A DNA stretch of 64,000 nt, from the NCBI GenBank assembly GCA_022495995.1, contig JAFEMH010003627.1, forward strand, positions 62,001-126,000. Reading direction: 5' to 3'. This DNA comes from Adenophora triphylla var. japonica. Its lineage: Eukaryota; Streptophyta; Magnoliopsida; Asterales; Campanulaceae. Under the pieces are notes generated by a model. The model was not told the DNA's origin. It ran no database searches and saw only the letters and a program-made list of their open reading frames with translations. A program made the translations under genes and the position numbers. Below, piece by piece: positions 10,923 through 21,121 of the stretch; the stretch's first letter is position 1; each line of letters opens with the position of its first letter.

Positions 10923-13290
10923 ATGCCTCAACCAAGGAGAAATAATGAGAAAGACATTCCCCACATTGATATTTGTGGATCATTTGAAATATATGCTTCA
11001 AAAATCAAAACCTACCTTGATGCAAACGGACATCTGGGCTGGTTTGTGCAAGAAAATGAAGTCACTTGCCTGTCACCCTAGATTCAAATGGTGGACCTAG
11101 CGGCAAAATAAATCCCCAAAATTACGGGTGATTCGGAAAGACAACCGGTTAGTGCTAATTTGAAGGTCAAAAACATACTCCAAAAGAGTGTTAATGACTC
11201 TCTAGCACAAGAAATTGCAAAAGAGCCAAGCTGCAAAGTGCAGCAGGAACTCATCCATACCAAATTCCGAAACACTCCGAGTGTTAGAACCCAAAACCTA
11301 TACAACCTTTTTAGACAACTTGACAATTTTAAATTCTACCCTGGTGAGAAAGTAAGTGCTTCGCAAAACCAATATTTGAAGACTTGGTAAGATTCATTCT
11401 TTGATCATGGTAAAACTTTTGAGAACCAAGATCGTGTCTCAAAATATACTCCAACCTTCCTCAAGAATATGAGAAGGTAGCTCTACCAATAAGAGAAGGC
11501 TCGAGAATGGAGCACCATGAGTATTGAACAATACTTTGGAAAGCTTGAAGCTTATGAACTAGAAGGAATGATAATAAAACTTCAACCAGTTCCTTCCATT
11601 TCACAAATCCTTGCCTTAGCTGCCCAAGAAACCACTCAAAAACCAATCACCCAACAAGACATTGACTCCATGGTTCTTCTTTCCCTCCAAAAGGTAAACC
11701 TTCCCTCAAACAACCTCTCTCAAGGAGATCTACCAAGTCTCATATCCATGGTACATCGAAATACCTTGAGAGCTCATAAGAAGTCATTTGAAAGAAGCTA
11801 TAGCCCATCTACTTCGAACAAGAAAACCCTAAAAGAAAGTTGAATGCTTCAATTGTAAGAAGCTTGGACATTACTCATCGATTGCCACTGAACCAAGGAA
11901 ACCTAGGGAAAATCGGACGGCTAAGAAAGTTTTCATACTCCAAGGAAATCATTCGAGTTCAAGGTGTAAGCTGCTACAAGCTGCACAAAGAAGAAGAATG
12001 AGAAGAACAAAGAGCAAGTATTGATTGCTTTGTCTCATCTAAGTTTAGTGATGAGGAATGTGACTACGGTGACTCACGAAAGTGAAGGAGAAGAATCAAT
12101 GATATGCTTGATGGGTGGAGATGATGAAGACTCGAGACAATGAAGAAGATCTTGAAGCCTTAGGCTGTTCTTTGAAGAACTAAAACAGTACCTCAATTTA
12201 ACTCTTTAAATAATGAAGAATTTAAGCAATTAGTTAGTACTCTTTTAATTCAAATAAAAGACACCAAAGCGGCTTTGCTTCATTGCTCGATAATCTATCC
12301 CAAAGTAAAACCATTGATAGCCTTGAAAGAGCCAACCAAGGACTGAAAGTTCAAAACCTTATGCTTGAAAAAGCTAATGAAGAAGAGTAAAGCTATGAAT
12401 TCCAAACTTCTGGAAACCAACCAAATCAACATCAACCTTGAAAAGGAAAATGAAACCCTTAGAAAGAAGTTTGAATCCTGGAATAGTTCTGGAAAAGCCT
12501 TGACCCACTTTAGCTACTACCAAAGACACCCAAGTGACAAATCAGGAATTGGAGCTAACAATCCTACTATGAACACATATACCCCTCTCACTGATGAAAG
12601 GGCTATTGACAAGATGGTTCTTGAAAGCATGAACTATGTCAAATCCCAAGAAAATGTCTATCCTATTCAAACCAAGGAAGATCTCAAGAAAAAAGGAAAA
12701 ATGGATGAAGCTAGCTCCAGCCACACTGAAGAAACAATTCCAACTAGTCCCTCTTGCACTGATGAAACTCTTATTGCCAGTCCAAGACAATCCAAAGGTA
12801 TTGAAATACAAGCAAACAAAGGCAACAAAGGCAATTACATTTGGCAAAAGAAAGGAATCAAGGAGCAAGTAAAGAAAAATCATCCAAGATATGGTGGACA
12901 TCAGAGATCTCCTAGACAGCCAAGATATGGAGGATAGCAGAGATCTCCTAGACAGCCAAGACATGATGGACAACAGAGATCTCCCAGACAGCAAAGATTC
13001 TACAACCACCATTCATATACCAAACAACAAAGACCCAACTGGCCATACTCAAGTGGAAGAAGCCATGCCAGTCAAAGTACTTCCCCTAGATCATCTCACT
13101 CAAACAACTTCCAAAATCATTCTCAGTTTCACAACCAAAACCAATTCTTTTCTCCCAACCAGTTTCCTAATCATTCCCAACCAAATGCTCCTACACCTTA
13201 TATGTTGCAAATCATGGGATATTATAATGCCCTAAACCAGTATTTTGGAAAGAGGGCAATGAACAAAGCTAGGGTACCAAAGAAATTCTA
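10923..13290 (+). pseudogene. Gag region of copy B
   Basis: The ATG at 10923 opens MPQPRRNNEK, the same start as copy A. The capsid part is readable in pieces (11160-11390 and 11517-11843). The zinc knuckle follows at about 11845-11890 (CFNCKKLGHYSS), and its last Cys is lost to a frameshift. From 12365 a coiled-coil linker (LLETNQININLEKENETL) leads into 12-residue repeats and a Gln/Asn-rich tail. There are several frameshifts and in-frame stops. The protein would be the structural particle component. Confidence 0.8.
12884..12995 (+). repeat. 36 bp tandem repeats in gag linker of copy B
   Basis: About three copies of a 36 bp unit containing agagatctcctagacagc encode a repeated QRSPRQPRYGG-like 12-residue block rich in Arg, Gln and Pro, as in nucleic-acid binding tails. 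Copy A has the equivalent at about 6115-6230. Confidence 0.75.
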
Positions 13291-14760
13291 ATCCTTTGGA
13301 CCCAAAAGAATAAAGGGTACCATAAATGTATTTTTCTGGTTTGTAGGAACCTAGGAAAGGAATATGGTACTTGGACGATGGATCACGACGGAGCACATGA
13401 CTTTCAACAAGGAGTGGTTACAACAATATGTTCCTAAAAATGGTCCAAATGTAACTTTTGGTGACAATTCTCAAGCCAAAGTCAAAGGATCAGGAAACCT
13501 TGTTATTAAAGACATTATTTTCACTAATGTGTCTTATGTAGAGGGTCTCCAGCACAATTTGACTAGCCTTAGTCAGATTTGTGATAAGGGATACCATGTT
13601 GTTTGTTCCAAAAACCACTGCACTGTCAAAGATGTCAACAACAAATCTATTCTCACTGGAATCAGAAAAGGCAACCTCTACTGTCTAAACCTTGAAATTG
13701 TGGATTCTTCAGATGCCCATTGCCTTCTCTCCTTCAGCCAATCTGATATGTCATGGCTATGGCACAAAAGATTGGCTCACCTAAACCTGAAAAGCATCTC
13801 AAAACTAACCAACTCAAACCTAGTAAAAGGCCTACCCAAAATACCCTTCAAAAAGGACAAATTGTGCAAAGCTTATCAATGTGGAAAGCAAAAGAAAACC
13901 TCCTTCTTTGCCAGAAAACCCGGACTAGATACCTCAAAACCCCTTCAATTACTCCACATGGACCTGTTTGGACCAATCAGAACTAGCTCTCTTGGTGGAA
14001 AGAGACACTCTCTTGTTGTAGTTGATGACTACACTAGATTTACTTGGATTATTCTTCTTGAATCCAAAAAGGATACATTGGAACAACTAGTCAAAGCTGT
14101 TCAATAAAGTACAAAACCAAAAGGGTTTATCCATTATCAAAATCGAGATCGATCATGGTAAGGAATTTGAGAACAACGGGTGTTGAAGAATACGTGATCA
14201 AAAGGGATTGAGCACAATTTCTCTGCTCCTAGGACACCACTGACAAAATGGGGTTCTTTGAAAGAAAGAATAGAACAATTCGTGAAGCGGCAAGATCTAT
14301 CTTTGTCGAGCACAACCTCCCTATGTATTTTTGGGGTGAAGCAGTCACCACTGCTGTCTATGTCCAGAACAAGACCCTCATCAACAAATTTCACTCCAAG
14401 ACTCCCTATGAGCTATGGAATGGAAGAACTTCAACCATTTCATACTTCCATGGCTTTGGAAGTAGATGCTTCATACACAACAATAGGAAAAACAATCTTG
14501 ACAAATTTGATTCCAAAAGTGATGAAGGAATTTTCCTTGGATACTCCAACACTAGCAAAGCCTATAGGGTTTACAACAAAAGAAGACTTGTTGTAGAAGA
14601 TTCAATTCATGTAGACATTGATGAAAACAATGATCAAAGCCACACTGAATTATGTGATTTTGATGAATCTATTGGGAATTCAGACAATGTTCCTGAGGTT
14701 TCTCCTGTTCATGACCCTTCAAACCTCAATCCTAAAGAAAACTCACCTTCCCTTCCCTAT
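13291..14760 (+). pseudogene. Protease and integrase domains of copy B pol
   Basis: The protease active-site segment (about 13370-13400) is scrambled by small indels compared with the DSGCSRHMT of copy A. Downstream the pre-integrase domain (WLWHKRLAHLN, then a CGKQKK motif whose first Cys is changed to Tyr-Gln-Cys context) and integrase (LLHMDLFGP, VVVDDYTRFTW) are open to 14107. They then break in several places to 14247 around the second catalytic Asp. The frame resumes at 14248 with FERKNRTIREAAR and FWGEAV and continues into RT. Confidence 0.85.
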
Positions 14761-16592
14761 ATGGTGCCCAAAAACTCTAACATTCATCCCTCTTTGTTTG
14801 ACAGCCAAGAATCCCTTCTTAATAGCACAGGTGCATCTGACAGCCATGATGCACCTAATAGCCTACCTTCATCCAGTAATGAAAATCCCTTTGAAAAAGG
14901 CCCAATCCAACCTTGTGACAACTCCTCTCATTCAATTCCTCAACCTGAAATCATTACCCACATCATTCCTCCAAACAAAAACATATATATTGACCTACCT
15001 ATACATAAAATGGACATACCTCCTAACATGCATGTTCTTGACTCTCTAATGAGTGCCTTCATCTCTCAAATTGAACCCAAAAAGATAAATGAAGCTCTTC
15101 AAGACCCAGATTGGATAGAAGCAATGGAAGAAGAATTGGAGCAATTTGAAAGAAACAATGTTTGGAAGCTTGTTCCTAAGCCTAAAAACCAAACTGTCAT
15201 TGGGACAAGATGGGTTTTTAGAAATAAGATGAATGAAGAAGGTATTGTATTAAGGAACAAAGCTAGACTGGTTGCTCAAGGATACAGATAAGAAGAAGGT
15301 ATTGATTATGATGAGACTTTTGCTCCTGTTGCAAGACTAGAAGCTATAAGGCTATTCCTTGCCTATGCTTCATTCAAGAAGATGAAAGTGTTTCAGATGG
15401 ATGTCAAGAGTGCATTCCTGAATGGAGTCTTAAATGAGAAAGTTTTTGTATCTCAACCCCCTGGATTTGAGCACCCCAAGTTTCCTGATCATGTATACAA
15501 ATTGGACAAAGCTTTGTATGGGCTTAAACAAGCACCAAGAGCTTGGTATGATACCCTATCTAAATATCTCCTTGGCAAAGGATTTACCAAGGGCCATATT
15601 GATAACACTTTGTTTATCAAGAAATATGGAGATGATCAGTTGCTCATCCAAGTCTATGTTGATGACATCATTTTTGGCTCATCAAATGATGACTTATGCA
15701 CTGAATTTGGGGATATTATGAAGAATCAGTTTGAAATGAGCATGATTGGTGAGCTCACTTTCTTCTTGGGCCTTCAAGTCAAGCAAATGAAGGAAGAAAT
15801 CTTCATTAACCAAGCTAAATACACAAGGGATATGATCAAGAAGTTTGACATGCAAACTGCTTCCCCTGCTAAAACTCCCTTGTCAACCACAACCAAACTC
15901 CATGCTGATCCAGATGGTCAAAGTGTAAATCCAACACTTTATAGAAGTTACATTGGATCTCTCCTATATGTAACAGCTTCAAGACCTGATATCATGTTTA
16001 GTGTCTGTCTCTGTGCAAGATTTCAAGCCAATCCCAAGGAATCTCATCTCTCTACTGTCAAGAGAATTTTGAGATATCTCAAAGGAACCCCTGATTATGG
16101 TTTGTGGTATCCCACTGAATCCCCATTCTCTCTAATTGGATTCACTGACTCTGACTATTCTGGATGCAATCTAGATAGAAAATCCACAAGTGGTGGATGT
16201 CAGTTTATTGGTTCAAGAATCATCTCATGGTCTAGCAAAAAACAAACCTCAGTAGCCACCTCAACAGCTGAGGCTGAGTATATTGATGTAGGCTTGTGTT
16301 GTTCTCAAATTCTCTATCTTAAAAGCCAACTTCAAGATTTTGGAATGGAATTGTCTAACATTCCCATCTTCTGTGACAACTCAAGCACTATTGCCATGAC
16401 AAAAAACCCTGTCCAACACTCAAAAACAAAGCATATTGAGGTCAGACATCACTTCATCAGAGACCATGTTGAAAAAGGGAATATCAACCTTGCAAAAGTT
16501 TGTACTGAGGATAATGTCTCTGATATCCTAACAAAGGCAATTGATGAAAAGATATTTGAGATGTTAAGAGCAATGCTAGGCATGATCAACTT
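14761..16592 (+). pseudogene. Reverse transcriptase and RNase H of copy B pol
   Basis: One frame is open from 14248 to the X insertion except for a single TAA at 15289-15291, at a Gln position in ARLVAQGYR(Q)EEG. Motifs are [42 protein letters not shown], the catalytic YVDDIIFG, RNase [18 protein letters not shown] and STAEAEYID, and the C-terminal [11 protein letters not shown] and LTKAIDEK. The last few codons are cut by the insertion of X at 16593; copy A ends MLGMINLPK there. It is nearly intact and of SIRE/Maximus type by sequence style. Confidence 0.92.
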
Positions 16593-17661
16593 TGTGAGCA
16601 CCCCAACCCGGAACCTTACACGTGTCCCGAGCTGGAGAGGCTCAATCTAAGAAAACCATCTTAGTTTTTAAAACATTTATTTGCCTTTAAAAGAATACCA
16701 CTTTTCAAACTTCCAAATAAAAATCAATTGATAATATCCCTACTTAAAGGAAATCCAACTACAACTTTTAATAAACCGAAATCTGATCAATTACACAAAA
16801 GCCCTGATTAACATTGTTTAACAAAGGTGTTTTCCATACAAATTATAAAAGTGGAATACTTAATAATTACTCCTAATAACCAACTCCTATACTTAACCTG
16901 ACAAGCCCCAAAAGCAAAAGTCCACAATGATATCCCCGGCCTCACTGGTTCAAGTCACCTGTCTCAGCACGATCTAAAACAGTAAAGGGAGAGGGGTGAG
17001 AATAAATCTCAGCAAGCTATTATGAATGCAGCAATATGCCAAGTAAGATGCAACACATAGCATGGTAGCACATAACACATTATGAAAGCGGTAAACACCT
17101 TACGTTACCTCATTTTACCTTTTCCCGTCTGAACAATAAGTCGTACAACGTGGGAGTAAAACTCCACTCTTTGGTGAATTGCCCCCATGCACATTCACCG
17201 CTTATAGGTCTCATACCCCAGAGATCCATATAAGAAAATAGGATACTTATATGACCCTATTTAGAGTATCATATAAAATCATCGCTACTGTAAAGCCATT
17301 GGCTTCATACAGAGCATTCCACCGGTACACCAAATCGCAGCAGTATGTAAAGGCTCCTTATTGCTCAATACAGTAGCTTGCACAGCCCACTCTGTGGCCA
17401 CAGAGAGGGACGGTCCCAGGTATAATGAACCTTCAATCACTTATAGAACAAATCAGCAATTGATTGAATTCCATTATACCCCCGAATATCAACACGTTCA
17501 AGCACATAATAGATACTTGAAATAATCCACAAAGGGGATAATCATATAACAACATGGTAAAATATACTCATGTTACATCCATACTATAGTGCAACAGTTC
17601 ATGTAATACACTATGCATAATACCATTAACGAATATAAATCCAAGTAAGGTATCCATATAA

Positions 17662-17957
17662 CCACATAATCCACACCGGGATACAATATAATCATATACC
17701 AAATAATCCACACCGGGATGAAATATAATCGTATACCAAATAATCCACACCGGGATGAAATATAATCATATACCAAATAATCCACACCGGGATGAAATAT
17801 AATCGTATACCAAATAATCCACACCGGGATGAAATATAATCATATACCAAATAATCCACACCGGGATGAAATATAATCGTATACCAAATAATCCACACCG
17901 GGATGAAATATAATCGTATACCAAATAATCCACACCGGGATGAAATATAACAACTTG
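17662..17957. repeat. 37 bp tandem repeat array in X
   Basis: Eight head-to-tail copies of a 37 bp unit containing aatccacaccgggatgaaat. The unit alternates between a tcata and a tcgta ending for the first six copies, which suggests the array grew partly by 74 bp dimers. An open frame on the minus strand across it is a by-product of the repeat. Confidence 0.92.
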
Positions 17958-18355
17958 CCAAACAATCCATACTTAGGATATGAAGGTATCCACCAAACTC
18001 AATAATTCAACAAATGGGGAAAATAATGCCACAAGGCGATACGTGCTCATCTTCAATTAACGAAAATAGTGAAACCTATGGTTTCTACTCTATTTCTAAC
18101 TAATCACCAAGGATAGGGTAAGTAAGGCCACTGTGTATTACAAACCATTCTTACATAGTCATTATACAACCTCGAATAACTTAATAAAGGTTCACGATCT
18201 ATTTCCCAAGTTGAACTACTTTAAGCTAAGTTAAAAGGGATTAATTCCTATCCGGTTTGGATTAGGTTCAACTAATTTATAGTGGTTGGGAATCATACCA
18301 CGGGGTTGTTGGTAAAAAATCAGCTAGAATGGAAACTGGGAAAAATCTGGCAACA

Positions 18356-18463
18356 TGGGCGACCGCCCAAGATGACTTGGGCGACCGCCCAAGAAGGAAA
18401 AAATAAGCACTCTAGTTACTGGCCACATGGGCGGCCGCTCAAGCCCCCATGGGCGACCGCCCA
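18356..18463. repeat. Four GC-rich quasi-palindromes in X
   Basis: TGGGCGACCGCCCA at 18356, 18378 and 18450, plus the variant TGGGCGGCCGCTC at 18428. They form two pairs, each spaced 22 bp, in otherwise AT-rich sequence. This could be a regulatory array of the LTR; function unknown. Confidence 0.8.
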
Positions 18464-19476
18464 ATTGGCGATTCAGCCCTTGCCCAATTCAAAATCCCTT
18501 TTTACTTACATTCTTTTCCTTTTAACACCCTTTTTCCATGAACACCAAAATGGTTTCTAACTTTTCAATCCTCAACCTAAATCATCCAAACCCAAAATAG
18601 TATAGACTTAGATTATTTACTACTTAAGTTCCCACCCATTTCATCATCTTATTTCAAGCTAAAAATCTTCTAATCTAACTCCACCCATTTAACTACCTCA
18701 TTCCAAGTTTGAACTTCTTACTTTAATTAAACCCATTTGCTTACCCTCTTGACCCACTTTCTTAACTAACAACAACATTCTAAAGCATTTACTAAATTCC
18801 TCAACTCCAAGAAGGTTTCTAAGTATCAATCAACCATTTCAACAATAAGAACAACATTTAATAGTTTATGAACATCACATAGAAGGGAAATCATAATAAC
18901 TCACTTTAGGGTTTTCAATGGGAGGTTGATCTTTCTAACTTGATGGATTCCCCAAGATGATCCAACTTCAATGATGCTCCTAGACTTGAATTTGGTGAAG
19001 AAATGGCTTGGCTTCAAGAATGGAGGTTGAGAGCTTCCATGGAATTTCTCTAAGGTTTCTCTAGGAGGAAGAAGTATGAATGATGGAGGGAGAGGGGACT
19101 AAGAGTAAGGAGGTAAAGGGTGGACACTTGTCACCTAGGGAGAGAGCAAGACTTCTATGGCCCCTCCTACAATTATCTAACTAAGGCTTTCATCTTTTAA
19201 TTTAAACTTAACCTTTAACCCAATAATTCGTCCTACTCACTCATTTAACCTCCTCAACTAGTTATCTATTTAATAAATTTCCATTTTTATTATTTCCCCA
19301 AATTTCTTTATTTAACAACCCACAATTTCTCAAAGGATTCTAGTTTCACTTCTCACCCAATTTATCTTAAATTACGAATTAAAGATATAATTGAACACAT
19401 AAAGATAACATAAATATTAAAAGCATATAATTTAATATTTAAAATGAGTGCCTAGGGTTGGGGTCGTCACAAACTT

Positions 19477-19729
19477 ACCAAAATAAACATTTTTATTCAT
19501 TAAAGGAAAAACATCTCCTATGGCTGCTGTCAACAATATGGTATCTGACAGCTAACCCTTTCACCAAACCAAAAACTTCATAGATATCAAACCAGAACAC
19601 TTTCCTACCTTACAATCAAACTTAAAACACAAAAAATCAAACACAAACACAAATCCCTTCATCAAAAGCTTCACTATCCTCCTTCCCATCACAGCTAGCC
19701 CTCCTGAATGCTTTGACAGCTAAGGACTG
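19477..19729. other. Spacer between pol end and antisense gene (copy B)
   Basis: 253 bp where pol and the antisense gene converge. Two exact TGACAGCT octamers lie here (19546-19553 and 19714-19721). I see no gene. Confidence 0.6.
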
Positions 19730-20715
19730 TCAATCTTGACAATTCCATAGCTGATCCTGGAAGCAATCATCCCCACATCCTTTATCACTATAGATAATAT
19801 CTGGAGCTTGATATGCATTCTCTTTGAAGTCCCCATATCTCTCTAGCCATACAGGGTGCCTCTCCATAAAAGGATCAATAGCTGAGGTTGAGAACTGCAA
19901 AGAAGGACACACCCTCCTTGGCCAACATTCTTCAACTGCATTATAAGGAGGATACTCACTGAGTGGTGAGATAAAGCTGAAGGTACCTGAAGAGTTTGCA
20001 CTTGCCTGTGCAATGATAGCTTGATCAGACTGAGGACCTTCATCTTCATCACCATTCGTAGCCGCTGACTCAAACACTTGAGAAACTGAGAGAACAACTT
20101 CATATAAACCTTAGAAGGAGAACTTTGCACACCTGCAAAGTTGTCTCCAGTTCCCTCAAGAACTGCTTGACTAAGAGTGAGTGAATCTCTGGGTACAGCT
20201 GTGTACTCCTTGACAGCTATGAAATCAGGTTGACCAATTTGTTTGTTAATCTTAATCCTTTCATTACTGTCAAGTTTCACCAGCTCTCCCAAGGTATAAA
20301 CCCTTTCTACATCATCCTTAACATGCTTACTTGATTCACCTTCTCTCTCCTTTCTTGACAGCTTAACCTTAGCTGTCAGATCATTGTGCCCCTCTCTAAC
20401 CATTTTAGCTTTACCCTTGCTCCTAGCTATCTCCCTCAACCTATTTTTCTCACCATCCAAAAGTGCTACTCTCTCCTCCTCCCAGAATTTCCTTCTTATC
20501 TCTCTCTCTCTCAACTCCTCTTTCTTATGTGGATTATCATTTAGCATTTGATCCACCTCCTGTTCCAAACCAGTATCAGTTTGGAGTCTATATGACAGAA
20601 ACTCTCTCTCAAATCTTTCCTCTCTTGTTTCATCTACCCTTGGACTTTGAAAAACAAGTCTCTTTGCTGTCTTAGCCATTTTGCTAGGACTGAACATTGA
20701 AACAAGTCTTCCCAT
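19730..20715 (-). CDS. Antisense accessory gene of copy B, unknown family
   Basis: ATG 20715 opens MGRLVSMFSPSKMAKTAKRL. The frame stays open for 290 codons to 19843 and has no stop in the conserved part. It is highly charged: an N-terminal basic segment, then Glu/Arg-rich helices (EEELREREIRRKFWEEE-like, about residues 65-85), then KLSRKEREGESSKHVKDDVE. The conserved C-terminal part (GTFSFISPLSEYPPY, WPRRVCPSLQFS, FMERHPVWLERYGD, ending at 19730) lies in another frame starting near 20077. Copy A has the same frame switch. The gene has its own TATA box and points away from the env-like gene. I do not recognise the protein and give no function. It is the best-preserved frame in this element. 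Confidence 0.65.
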
Positions 20716-21121
20716 TTGCTATAAATGAAATGAATTTGATAAATTTCATCATCTGAATCATTTCCTTTTATAGACAAATTCATTATCAGTCAAACTAGTG
20801 ACAATGATCATTCAAAGTAGGCTTGGCTGGTCATCAAGTCTGACAGCCATGAATTTAGTTCTTGCCAAATCGAGGAAATTTTGGAACTTGCCACTAACAC
20901 ATATCTAATAACTCCTCTGATTTATTCCCTCTGAAATTTCGTCTTTGGGTACGGAAATAACTCCCATGTTTTATGGGAAGTTATTGCTCAAGTAATGAGT
21001 GGGGGACAAATAACACTGTTCATGAACAGTCACATTCTTAAATGCTAATTTTTAACTGTTGCACTAACCCACGTCTTAGTCGTTAAGCCTCTCAAACCTC
21101 TTCCTCATTAACATATTACCA
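20716..21121. promoter_or_regulatory. Divergent promoter-like region between antisense and env-like genes (copy B)
   Basis: It contains a hairpin (arms 20956-20967 and 20973-20985, AATAACTCCCAT with one bulge), the perfect palindrome ACTGTTCATGAACAGT (21015-21030), and a TATA box toward the antisense gene. All are kept in copy A. About 200 bp present in A, including the env-like start codon, are missing near 21060-21121. The role is inferred from position and conservation. Confidence 0.6.
20765..20772 (-). promoter_or_regulatory. TATA box of the antisense gene, copy B
   Basis: On the minus strand TATAAAAG (in CTATAAAAGG) lies 50 bp before the ATG at 20715, in the same place as in copy A. Confidence 0.65.

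Larger units (their letters stand above)
16593..19471. mobile_element. Solo LTR X (Ty3/gypsy chromovirus-like), 2.9 kb, inside copy B
   Basis: It begins TGTGAGCACCCCAACCC and ends GGGTTGGGGTCGTCACA, so its ends are inverted repeats with TG...CA. It is flanked by perfect AACTT duplications (16588-16592 and 19472-19476). There is no primer site, no polypurine tract and no coding domain, so it is best read as a solo LTR left by LTR-LTR recombination. The length and terminal sequence resemble Tekay/Del-type LTRs, but that assignment is inference. It contains a 37 bp tandem array and GC-rich palindromes. A non-LTR-derived non-autonomous element is the alternative. Confidence 0.75.

Noticed and set aside
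10855..11100. Open frame starting within the primer site of B
   Set aside because: It is in a different frame from the gag start at 10923 that matches copy A.
17662..17957. CRISPR-like regular repeats
   Set aside because: Units are directly adjacent with no spacers, in a plant transposon.
17568..17970. Long minus-strand open frame with repeated WIIWYTIIFHPG-like blocks
   Set aside because: It lies on the 37 bp tandem array; openness follows from the repeat, with no protein-like features.
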